DNA of 13,429 bases from Candidatus Moraniibacteriota bacterium (lineage in GTDB: Bacteria > Patescibacteriota > Minisyncoccia > Moranbacterales > UBA2206), in the NCBI GenBank assembly GCA_023261605.1, contig JAHFOP010000024.1, forward strand, positions 1-13,429, read 5' to 3'. The notes below the pieces were generated by a model. The model did no database searches, was not told the DNA's origin, and saw only the letters and a list, made by a program, of their open reading frames with translations. Below are positions 1-8,074 of this stretch, one piece after another; position 1 is the stretch's first letter, and each line of letters begins with the position of its first letter. The position numbers were made by a program, and so were the translations under genes.

Positions 1-1709
1 TCGGCGCAGTAATGGAGAATATAGAAATCAAACCTTCGCCGGAATGGATGCAAGCCAGATTGAAATCTTGCGGTATCAAAGCGATCAATAATGTGGTGGA
101 TGCTACGAATTATATAATGTTGGAACTGGGGCAACCGATGCATGCGTTTGATGCAGAACGAATCTATAATCCTAAAAATAAAAAAGCAGAAATCATCGTA
201 AGGCGAGCAAAAAATAAGGAAAAATTAATTTTGTTGGATGACAGCGAAATAATTTTGGATGATACTGATTTGCTTATCACCAATGGCGAAACACCGCTGG
301 CACTGGCTGGAATTATGGGTGGGAAAAACTCGGGCATCAATGAAAATACGAAAACGATTGTTTTGGAAGCGGCCAATTTTCATGCGACGAGTATACGGCG
401 TACCAGAGCGCGAGTTAATATTAAAACTGAATCGTCCGACCGGTTTGAAAAAAATATTGATCCAAACCTAGCGGAGAAAGCCATGACGAGAATTATCGAA
501 ATTTTGGAGCATACTGCTGATGCAAAATTGGAGGGAATTGTGGATGTGTATCCGAATAAGATCAAACCTTGGAAAATAAAATTAGATTTGGAATATGTCA
601 GCAGTCTTTTGGGTGAAACAGTTTTGCCAAAAGAGATATTTAAAATATTAAATAGTATCGGGATTAATACTGCTATTCAATCAAAAAGGTTGGTGTGTGA
701 AATCCCGACTTTTCGAGTGGATTTGAAAAACCAAGAAGAGCTGATAGAAGAAATCGGTCGGTTGCGCGGCTATGAAAAAATCCAGCCGCAAGCATTGCTC
801 GAGCCGGTGGAACCGTCGAAAAAGAATGAACAAGTGTTTTTTGAGCGTCGCTTGAAAAATATGTTGGCCAATTTTGGATTTGATGAAATGTACAACTATT
901 CTTTCTATGCGAAGCGCGATGCAGAAATTTGCGGTCTGAATAATATCAAACACTATGAAATTGCCAATCCGATGAATCCGGATCAGGAATTGGTGCGCGC
1001 CAGTCTCATCCCGAATATTTTGAAGAATGTCCGTGAAAATCTTAAGCATTTTGAAGGTTTCAATTTATTTGAAATTGGACGAGTCTATTATCCGAACAAT
1101 GACCGAGTGGAAGAAAAAAGAATGTTAATAGCAACAACTGTTTTGGAAAAAGACAAGGACGCGGAAACTTTTTATGAAATGAAAGGCGTGATTGAAAATA
1201 TGTTGGAAAGTCTGGGAGTCAAAGGTGAGACAGTCTCTTTCCTTGAAACCAAATCTCAAGTGGCGCATCCAGGACGTGTGGCGGAAGTGAAAATATATAA
1301 TCATAGCATTGGGGTGATCGGTGAAGTGAATTCGATGATTCTCATAAAATATAAAATTGCTAAACGGGTGGCGATGGCGGAATTCGATCTAGAAAAACTT
1401 TTGGCGACCGTGCCGAAAACCAAAAAATATCACACCATCAACAAATTACCGTCCGTCACGCGCGACATCTCGATGATCGTGCCGGAAACGGTGACTTATT
1501 CTGCCATTGAAAAACTGACAAAAAAAGTCGGTGGCCAATTGATTGATAGCGTGGCACTTTTTGACTTCTTCAAAGCCAAACAAAGTCTGGCTATCAGGAT
1601 TACTCTCGCTGCCAAAGACAAAACTTTGGAAAGCGCCGAAGTGGACAAGGTGATGGAGAAAATAATAACGAGTTTGGAAAAAGAATTGAAGGTGGAAGTG
1701 AGGAAATAA
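1..1709 (+). CDS. pheT: Phenylalanyl-tRNA synthetase beta subunit, 5'-truncated by the window edge
   Basis: This is the beta chain of the cytoplasmic alpha2beta2 phenylalanyl-tRNA synthetase, which charges tRNA-Phe; the beta chain supplies editing and tRNA-binding domains. The reading frame is open to the left edge (codons GGC GCA GTA precede the ATG at 12), so that ATG is internal and the N-terminal tRNA-binding region is missing. The B3/B4 editing region comes first, with PSPEWMQARL, INNVVDATNYIMLELGQP, HAFD, then GGKNSGI and the RxRxRxxxKTESSDRFEK-type stretch. A B5 domain follows, with IPTFRVDL and EELIEEIGRLRGYEKI. The catalytic-like core contains NPMNPDQELVRASLIPN and LFEIGRVY. A C-terminal FDX-ACB anticodon-binding domain begins near LPSVTRDISMIV and ends at the TAA at 1707-1709. 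The FDX-ACB part looks slightly short around LFDFFKAKQSLAIRI. pheS is presumably upstream (inference). valS follows after 2 bases, so the two are surely co-transcribed. Confidence 0.96.
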   Translation, partial: GAVMENIEIKPSPEWMQARLKSCGIKAINNVVDATNYIMLELGQPMHAFDAERIYNPKNKKAEIIVRRAKNKEKLILLDDSEIILDDTDLLITNGETPLALAGIMGGKNSGINENTKTIVLEAANFHATSIRRTRARVNIKTESSDRFEKNIDPNLAEKAMTRIIEILEHTADAKLEGIVDVYPNKIKPWKIKLDLEYVSSLLGETVLPKEIFKILNSIGINTAIQSKRLVCEIPTFRVDLKNQEELIEEIGRLRGYEKIQPQALLEPVEPSKKNEQVFFERRLKNMLANFGFDEMYNYSFYAKRDAEICGLNNIKHYEIANPMNPDQELVRASLIPNILKNVRENLKHFEGFNLFEIGRVYYPNNDRVEEKRMLIATTVLEKDKDAETFYEMKGVIENMLESLGVKGETVSFLETKSQVAHPGRVAEVKIYNHSIGVIGEVNSMILIKYKIAKRVAMAEFDLEKLLATVPKTKKYHTINKLPSVTRDISMIVPETVTYSAIEKLTKKVGGQLIDSVALFDFFKAKQSLAIRITLAAKDKTLESAEVDKVMEKIITSLEKELKVEVRK

Positions 1710-1711
1710 TT

Positions 1712-4300
1712 ATGCCAGAAATTCCAAAAACATACGAGCCTGCTAAGTACGAGGACAAAATATATAAACGCTGGGAAGAAAGCGGGTTTTTCAATCCGGA
1801 TAATTTAGATTTGCCGAAAAATGCTAAGCCATACACCATTGTGTTACCACCACCCAACATCACCGACAAATTACATCTTGGTCATTCTTCCATGTTGGCC
1901 ATTCAAGATTTGCTTATCCGCTTTCATCGCATGAAAGGCTATCGAGCGTTGTGGTTGCCTGGCACTGATCATGCGTCCATTGCCACGCAAAATGTGGTGG
2001 AGAAAAAACTGTTGAAAGAAATGGGGAAGACTCGGCATGATTTGGGCAAAGTTAAATTTTTGCAAGAGGTCTGGAAATTTTTGCGCGTAACGCAAAAAAC
2101 TATACTTGGTCAAACCCGCAAGATGGGGGCATCGCTTGATTGGTCGCGCGAAGCTTTCACTCTGGATGAGGAAAGAAAAAAAGCGGTCAAGAAAATGTTT
2201 GTAGAGATGTACAATGAAGGCGCAATTTATCGCGGAGAGCGGATTGTGAATTGGTGTCCGAGGTGCAAGTCCACTTTGGCGGATGATGAATTGGAATATG
2301 AAAACCAAAAAACGAAACTGTATACTTTCAAATATAGTAAAGACTTTCCGATTGCTATCGCGACTACAAGACCGGAAACCAAACTTGGCGACACGGCTGT
2401 GGCAGTCAACCCGAAAGACTTGCGGTACAAAAAATTGATCGGCCAAACTGGGACTGTATATTTTTGTGGTGTGCCACTGAAAATAAAAATTATCGCTGAC
2501 CGCAATGTGGAAATGGATTTCGGCACTGGTGCACTCGGCGTCACCCCAGCCCATTCAATGGTGGATTGGAAAATGGCAGAGGACAATGATTTGGAAATTG
2601 TGAAAGTCATCGACGAGGACGGTAAAATCAGAAATGATTTCAGTAATTTTTCCGGTCACACTGCGCTAGAAGCTAGGGAGATGGTGGTAGCTGAACTGAA
2701 AAAGGCGGGACTTCTGGAAAAAGAAGAAGAAATGGAAAACAATCTGTCGACTTGCTATCGTTGTGGTACGGCGGTAGAACCATTGCCGAGCAAACAGTGG
2801 TTCATTGCCGTGGATAAAAAATTGAAACGCCTGGGTGGAAAATCTTTGAAAGAAAAGGCCTTGGAAGTGGCGAAAAATAAAAAAATTCAATTCATTCCAG
2901 TTCGTTTCACCAATCGCTACATTGACTGGATTTCCAATCTGCATGACTGGTGCATTTCGAGACAGATTTGGTTCGGGCATGAGATTCCAGTGTGGTATAA
3001 AGGCGAAGAAATTTTTGTTGGAGAAAAAGCACCGAAAGGAAAAAATTGGATTCAAGATCCAGACACACTTGATACTTGGTTCTCTTCTGGCATGTGGACC
3101 TTTTCCACATTAGGTTGGTCACAAAATTTCAAGAACGGGAAAAAATCAGGTGATCTCAAAAAATTCCATCCGACCCAAGTTTTGGAAACTGGGTATGAAA
3201 TCATCACCCTTTGGGTTTCACGCATGATTATGATGTCACTTTTTGCGGTTGGCGAAATTCCTTTTGAAAATGTCTATCTGCATGGCATGGTTTTGGATAA
3301 GTTCGGCAAAAAAATGTCCAAGTCGAAAGGTAATGGCATTGACCCATTGGATGTGATTAACCAATTCGGGACTGATGCGGTGCGTTTGGCACTGCTTGTT
3401 GGTTCCACTCCCGGCAATGATGTGCGGATTTCGGAAGAAAAAATTGAAAGCTTTCGTAATTTTGTGACCAAACTCTGGAACATCTATCGTTATTCGGCCA
3501 CAACTTATCCGGATATGAAACTGATTGAAAAAATAAATTTCAGAGATGTCAAAACCTTGGCTGACAAATGGATTGTCAGCAAATTAAATGTTTTGATTAG
3601 TGAGGTTACGACTGACTTAGACGGATACAAATTCTCTTTGGCAGGGGAGAAGTTGCAATCTTTCATCTGGAACGACCTGGCAGATTGGTATTTGGAGATT
3701 TCTAAGATTGAAAAAAATGAAAAAGTGTTGGGCTATGTTTTGGACAAAATCCTAAAATTAGCTCATCCGTTTGCGCCCTTTGTGACAGAAAAAATTTGGC
3801 AGGATTCTTTTTCCGGAAGTAAAATATTAATGATAGAAAAATGGCCGGTAACTGACAAAAAGTTAATCGACAAAAAAGCTGAACGTGAATTTCAAAAACT
3901 GCAAGAAATAATCGGTCAGGTTAGAAATATTCGTTCCAGTTACAAAATTGATCCTGTGCGTGTCATCACGGCTTACAGCTTGAAAATTACCAATCAGGAA
4001 ATCATTGAGAAATTAGCGCGGGTGAAAATTGTCAATAGTAAACCGACGACCAAGACTATAAAAATCGCTAACTTGAATCTGGACATTGCAGAGCTCATTG
4101 ACACAGAAAAAGAAAAGGCGCGGTTGCAAAAAGAGATTGAGAATCTGGAAAAATTGGTGACCAACACTGAAAAACTTCTCTCGAACAAAAAATTCATTTC
4201 TAGCGCACCGAAAGAAATCAGCGAGCGAACCAAGGGCAATCTTAAGGAGTATCAAGAAAAACTGGAAAATCAGAAAGAGTTGTTGAAGAATTTGGGTTAA
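1712..4300 (+). CDS. valS: Valyl-tRNA synthetase
   Basis: This class Ia cytoplasmic synthetase attaches valine to tRNA-Val. At 862 aa it is close to the usual size (about 860-950). The HIGH motif is HLGH at residues 55-58, after PPPNITDKL. The KMSKS motif is exact at residues 534-538. The CP1 editing domain is marked by TTRPETKLGDTAVAVNP and GTGALGVTPAHS. Two Cys pairs, C182/C185 (WCPRC) and C348/C351 (CYRC), look like the zinc knuckles of Zn-type ValRS. WCISRQIWFGHEIPVWY is the family's catalytic-domain signature. The last 65 or so residues (from about 797) form a charged Lys/Glu-rich coiled coil, as expected for the ValRS C-terminal arm. The start at 1712 is supported by AGGA at 1701-1704, 7 nt upstream, which overlaps the end of pheT. 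One oddity is that the conserved editing Asp of the PAHD motif is Ser282 (see findings). No terminator is visible after the stop. Confidence 0.97.
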   Translation: MPEIPKTYEPAKYEDKIYKRWEESGFFNPDNLDLPKNAKPYTIVLPPPNITDKLHLGHSSMLAIQDLLIRFHRMKGYRALWLPGTDHASIATQNVVEKKLLKEMGKTRHDLGKVKFLQEVWKFLRVTQKTILGQTRKMGASLDWSREAFTLDEERKKAVKKMFVEMYNEGAIYRGERIVNWCPRCKSTLADDELEYENQKTKLYTFKYSKDFPIAIATTRPETKLGDTAVAVNPKDLRYKKLIGQTGTVYFCGVPLKIKIIADRNVEMDFGTGALGVTPAHSMVDWKMAEDNDLEIVKVIDEDGKIRNDFSNFSGHTALEAREMVVAELKKAGLLEKEEEMENNLSTCYRCGTAVEPLPSKQWFIAVDKKLKRLGGKSLKEKALEVAKNKKIQFIPVRFTNRYIDWISNLHDWCISRQIWFGHEIPVWYKGEEIFVGEKAPKGKNWIQDPDTLDTWFSSGMWTFSTLGWSQNFKNGKKSGDLKKFHPTQVLETGYEIITLWVSRMIMMSLFAVGEIPFENVYLHGMVLDKFGKKMSKSKGNGIDPLDVINQFGTDAVRLALLVGSTPGNDVRISEEKIESFRNFVTKLWNIYRYSATTYPDMKLIEKINFRDVKTLADKWIVSKLNVLISEVTTDLDGYKFSLAGEKLQSFIWNDLADWYLEISKIEKNEKVLGYVLDKILKLAHPFAPFVTEKIWQDSFSGSKILMIEKWPVTDKKLIDKKAEREFQKLQEIIGQVRNIRSSYKIDPVRVITAYSLKITNQEIIEKLARVKIVNSKPTTKTIKIANLNLDIAELIDTEKEKARLQKEIENLEKLVTNTEKLLSNKKFISSAPKEISERTKGNLKEYQEKLENQKELLKNLG

Positions 4301-4368
4301 TGTGGTAGTATGGAACAGTAGAACTCAGATAAAAAAGCTTTATTAGAGGGGAAATGGGGGAATCTTAA

Positions 4369-4397
4369 TTGACAAAAGATCAAAACGGGTGTATAAT
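4369..4397 (+). promoter_or_regulatory. Consensus sigma70-type promoter of rnpB
   Basis: TTGACA at 4369-4374 and TATAAT at 4392-4397 are separated by exactly 17 bp, so both hexamers and the spacing are perfect. Transcription would start near 4403-4405, leaving a leader of about 25 nt before the P1 helix of RNase P RNA at 4430. It is the only fully consensus promoter I see in the window, which fits a stable, highly expressed RNA. The stretch 4301-4368 between valS and this promoter holds no gene or clear terminator. Confidence 0.88.
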
Positions 4398-4498
4398 TGA
4401 ATATCGTACCCAGTGATGTGTTTTTTAGTTATTTATCAAGGTAAATCGAATAGTTGCCCTGACAGCAATGTTGGGGAGGAAAGTCCGGACATCTACCC

Positions 4499-4514
4499 GT
4501 CACTCACGAGTGAC
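4499..4514 (+). repeat. Extra hairpin within rnpB (palindrome between P4/P5 and P8)
   Basis: GTCACT-CACG-AGTGAC is a perfect 6-bp stem with a 4-nt loop, lengthened by ACC/GGT across one mismatch. It lies between CR-I and the P8-P9 region, where E. coli RNase P RNA has a shorter segment. It may be a lineage-specific peripheral helix or an inserted palindromic unit; the sequence alone cannot tell. Confidence 0.5.
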
Positions 4515-4640
4515 AGGTAAATTGGTAGCGGGTAACGCCCGTCTGGAGTGATCCACGAGGTGCGAGCAGAGACGCTTTGAATAGAAATGTTCAAAGGTTC
4601 CATGCAAATGGAATAATCTTCGATATAAGCTTAGGGTTTA

Positions 4641-4660
4641 CCCTGAGCGAAGTTGAAGGG
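4641..4660 (+). repeat. CCCT...AGGG palindrome-like block inside rnpB
   Basis: The block CCCTGAGCGAAGTTGAAGGG has complementary ends (CCCT/AGGG). It closely resembles, from memory, the short dispersed repeat CCCTTCGACTTCGCTCAGGG (here in reverse complement, with one change) that is scattered in many bacterial and metagenomic genomes. It lies just before GTGAAACGG, in the variable P12-P14 area of the RNA. There is no second copy in this window. Confidence 0.4.
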
Positions 4661-4770
4661 TGAAACGGCTAAATCCTTACCTAGATGCAAGGTCGTGTTC
4701 TGTGTTTTACGTAAATACAGAAAGTGCCGCTCGAGGCTATTAGTAATAATAGTCCCAGATAAATAACTAT

Positions 4771-4802
4771 TTCTGTCTGCCGATGAGGCAGGCTCGACAG
4801 AA
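4771..4802 (+). repeat. Hairpin insertion in J2/4 of rnpB
   Basis: TTCTGTC (4771-4777) can pair with GACAGAA (4796-4802), enclosing a TGCC-GATGA-GGCA mini-hairpin (4778-4790). The TGTCTGCC...GGCAGGC core looks like the short inverted repeats often seen between genes in Parcubacteria (from memory). It separates the P2 3' strand from the conserved ACAGAA by 24 nt, whereas E. coli has only a few nt there. Confidence 0.5.
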
Positions 4803-4839
4803 TCCGGCTTATAGATTTACCTTGATAAATATTTAAAAT

Positions 4840-6255
<1,416 letters not shown>

Positions 6256-6263
6256 AAACAAGT

Positions 6264-6842
6264 ATGTTTATGAAAGCAGTCAAGAATGTGTTGAGAAGGT
6301 TTGCCAAAAAAACGAGCTATATTGTCGCAGGACTTTTATTTGTGCTGATCCTTGCGGGTTGCACTAAACAAACTGCTGCGCCAGCGTCAGAACAAGCACC
6401 TATCTCTAGCCCGGCGCAAAGTGTTTCTAGCGAGAATGCTCCAATCGTACGAGATGCAAATGGTTGTCTGACGAGCGTCGGAGACATTTGGTGTGACGTA
6501 TTGCAGAAATGCTACCGTCCAGGGGTAGAACCGTGCGAATTGAAAGATGATCACGGGTGCTTGACTAGTGACGGATTATTTTGGTGTGAAAAACAGCAGA
6601 AATGTTATGATCCGAAAATAGATTTTTGTGATACGACAAAAATTTTCTGTTCGGATGCTCAACGCAAAGCCACCTCATGCGGTCGATTCAGCTCTCCGAT
6701 TTGCGCATGGTTGGTGGATGATGGAAAATGTCAAAATGCTTTGTGTATAGTTTCTTTTTCTAATGTATGTAGCGCTTGTATGAATCCTGCAGTCAAATAT
6801 TATACTCTAGGTTCCTGTCCGGCACAAAAATTACAGCAGTAA
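6264..6842 (+). CDS. Cys-rich lipoprotein with tandem 4-Cys repeats and a Kazal-like domain
   Basis: The gene encodes a 192-aa exported lipoprotein of unknown function. The N-terminus is basic, then hydrophobic, ending in a clear lipobox L30-A31-G32-C33, so C33 should be lipidated and the rest displayed outside the membrane. A Ser/Ala/Pro linker (34-60) follows. Two repeats of the form GCLTSxGxxWCxxxxQKCYxPxxxxC start at G67 and G98, 31 residues apart. The third part has C129, C139, C147, C156, C161, C169, C172 and C185. The spacings C139-x7-C147 and C169-x2-C172, with PIC and SFSNVC, resemble a Kazal-type protease inhibitor carrying an inserted loop with one more Cys pair. Apart from C33 there are 16 cysteines, an even number suited to disulfides. 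The start may be M1 or M3 (6270); neither has a Shine-Dalgarno sequence. It lies 8 bases after the sugar transferase and ends before a terminator, so it closes that transcription unit. Confidence 0.85.
   Translation: MFMKAVKNVLRRFAKKTSYIVAGLLFVLILAGCTKQTAAPASEQAPISSPAQSVSSENAPIVRDANGCLTSVGDIWCDVLQKCYRPGVEPCELKDDHGCLTSDGLFWCEKQQKCYDPKIDFCDTTKIFCSDAQRKATSCGRFSSPICAWLVDDGKCQNALCIVSFSNVCSACMNPAVKYYTLGSCPAQKLQQ
6462..6629 (+). repeat. Two tandem Cys-motif repeats in the lipoprotein gene
   Basis: Residues 67-91 and 98-122 share GCLTS-x-G-x-x-W-C-x4-Q-K-C-Y-x-P and a closing Cys with the same spacing. The DNA of the two units differs at many third positions, so the duplication is old or kept by selection on the protein. 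Confidence 0.85.
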
Positions 6843-6879
6843 TAATGGGTTAATGTGTCACTGCCCAGCTTTATTTTTG

Positions 6880-6905
6880 AAAAATCGCCTTTTAGGCGGT
6901 TTTTT
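6880..6905 (+). terminator. Rho-independent terminator after the lipoprotein gene
   Basis: An 11-bp stem (6880-6890 with 6894-6904, one T-G wobble) has a GC core of CGCC/GGCG, a 3-nt loop and a run of T residues. It ends the unit holding the sugar transferase and lipoprotein. The T run leads straight into the next promoter. Confidence 0.85.
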
Positions 6906-6913
6906 GGTATAAT
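6905..6913 (+). promoter_or_regulatory. Extended -10 promoter (TGGTATAAT) for the first GT4 gene
   Basis: TGG-TATAAT is a TGn-extended -10 element with a perfect hexamer at 6908-6913. No -35 hexamer is recognisable, as is usual for extended -10 promoters; that position is taken by the terminator stem. Transcription should start around 6920-6922, at the ATG itself, predicting a leaderless mRNA. Confidence 0.72.
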
Positions 6914-6921
6914 GGGGTTAT

Positions 6922-8031
6922 ATGAAAATTGCCCTAGTTCATGACTATTTGGTGCAGAATGGTGGCGCGGAAAAAGTGTTGGAAGCTTTTTGCGAGCTTT
7001 TTCCGGACGCGCCGATTTACACCTTGATCTACAGTGAGAAATTGATGCACGGCAGTTTCAAGGGGAAAGAAATAAAAACTTCTTTTCTGCAAAAAATTCC
7101 ATTTGCGATTATACGCCATCGGGTTTTTCCGCAGTTTATGCCTTTTGCCATTGAGCAGTTTGATTTTTCCGATTATGACTTGGTGCTGAGCGATTCTTCC
7201 AGTTTTGCCAAGGGCATCATCACCGGACCGGAAACTTTGCATATTTGCTATATGCACACACCTATGCGGTTTGCCTGGGATGATTGCCAAAAATATACTC
7301 GTGATTTTTCTTTTCCGGCTTGCATCAAAAAACTGGTGCCGTTTGCGATGAATTATGTCCGTTTATGGGATCGTGTCAGTGCCGACCGACCGGATAAACT
7401 CATTGCTAACTCGCGTTTTATCGCGCGGCGTATCAAAAAATATTACAAAAGAGAAAGCTTAGTGATCAATCCGCCAGTGGATGTGGAAAATTTCAAAATT
7501 AGTCACAAAAAAGAAAAATATTTTTTGGCTGCTGGTCGCCTAATGGCTTACAAACGTTTTGATATCGTCGTCGAAGCTTTTAATCAATTAGGGTGGCCAC
7601 TAAAAATCATCTCACGCGGACCGGAATTCAAGCGTCTCAAGAAAATGGCTAAGTCCAACATTGAATTTCTGGGACGAGTGGATGACGCCGAATTACGTCG
7701 TCACTTTTCGCAGTGTCAGGCTTTGATTTTCCCGCAAGAAGAGGATTTTGGCATTACGGCCATCGAAGCCATGGCAGCCGGTACGCCACTCATTGCGTAT
7801 CGTGGGGGAGATATCCCGGAACATGTGGAAGAAGGCAAAACGGGAATTTTTTTCAACGAGCAAACGCCCGAGAGCATCATGGTGGCGGTCAAAAAATTTG
7901 AGGCGATGAGTTATAATCCGGAATATATCAGGAGTACGGTCATGAAATTTGACAAAAACGAGTTTAAGATTAAAATTAAAGACTATATAGAAAGAGAGTA
8001 TGAAGAGTTCAAAAATGGTCTAAGTGTATAA
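6922..8031 (+). CDS. GT4 family glycosyltransferase, WbaZ-like
   Basis: This is a GT-B fold enzyme (369 aa, normal length) that adds a sugar from a nucleotide donor to the growing lipid-linked glycan on the cytoplasmic side. The N-terminal acceptor domain has VHDYLVQNGGAEKVLEAFCE, then EQFDFSDYDLVLSDSSSFAKG and ICYMHTPMRFAWD. This combination is typical of the WbaZ-like GT4 group, whose namesake is a mannosyltransferase; the donor here is not proven. The C-terminal donor domain starts near FLAAGRLMAYKRFD and contains the EX7E motif at E274/E282 (EDFGITAIEAMAAGTP), which retains the donor-sugar nucleotide. A few residues near the C-terminus are polar and charged, with no membrane segment, so it is probably peripheral. 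The ATG is 8 nt after TATAAT. No Shine-Dalgarno sequence can exist if the mRNA is leaderless. The next gene begins 43 bp downstream with no terminator between. Confidence 0.93.
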   Translation: MKIALVHDYLVQNGGAEKVLEAFCELFPDAPIYTLIYSEKLMHGSFKGKEIKTSFLQKIPFAIIRHRVFPQFMPFAIEQFDFSDYDLVLSDSSSFAKGIITGPETLHICYMHTPMRFAWDDCQKYTRDFSFPACIKKLVPFAMNYVRLWDRVSADRPDKLIANSRFIARRIKKYYKRESLVINPPVDVENFKISHKKEKYFLAAGRLMAYKRFDIVVEAFNQLGWPLKIISRGPEFKRLKKMAKSNIEFLGRVDDAELRRHFSQCQALIFPQEEDFGITAIEAMAAGTPLIAYRGGDIPEHVEEGKTGIFFNEQTPESIMVAVKKFEAMSYNPEYIRSTVMKFDKNEFKIKIKDYIEREYEEFKNGLSV

Positions 8032-8074
8032 ATCCTCAATGTTCAATGGTTAATTTACAATGAATTGAAAATTT

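Larger units (their letters stand above)
4430..4831 (+). ncRNA. rnpB: RNase P RNA (bacterial A-like type), M1 RNA
   Basis: This is the catalytic RNA that removes 5' leaders from tRNA precursors. Its ends pair over 18 perfect bp (P1: 4430-4447 with 4814-4831). P2 is AATAGTT 4449-4455 with AACTATT 4765-4771. P3 is an 8-bp hairpin with a GCAA loop (4457-4476). The conserved CR-I, GAGGAAAGTCCGGAC, is at 4476-4490, and CR-V, GACAGAATCCGGCTTAT, is at 4796-4812; their P4 strands pair (4481-4489 with 4803-4810). P8-like CGGG/CCCG lies at 4529-4541. P9 is GGA-GTGA-TCC at 4545-4554. The GAGCAGAGAC segment at 4564-4573 matches the CR-II/III region. P18 is CTATTA-GTAA-TAATAG at 4737-4752. It departs from the E. 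coli layout by a hairpin at 4499-4514, a palindrome-like block at 4641-4660, a simple 10-bp hairpin at 4698-4722 where P15-P17 would be, and an insertion at 4772-4795. P13/P14 are not obvious. The exact mature ends are inferred from P1. Confidence 0.95.

Noticed and set aside
12..14. ATG at 12 as the start of pheT
   Set aside because: The frame stays open to base 3 and the protein begins in the middle of the B3 editing region, so the real start is upstream of the window.
1871..2554. Minus-strand open frame of 227 codons inside valS
   Set aside because: It is antisense to conserved catalytic and editing regions of ValRS and has no domain signature.
4301..4368. Terminator or tRNA gene between valS and rnpB
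   Set aside because: I found no stable GC-rich stem followed by T residues and no cloverleaf-like or T-loop sequence.
8032..8074. Promoter before the Wzz-like gene (TATAAA at 8027-8032)
   Set aside because: There is no TGn extension and no -35 at proper spacing, the hexamer overlaps the end of the preceding gene, and the 43-bp gap fits an operon.
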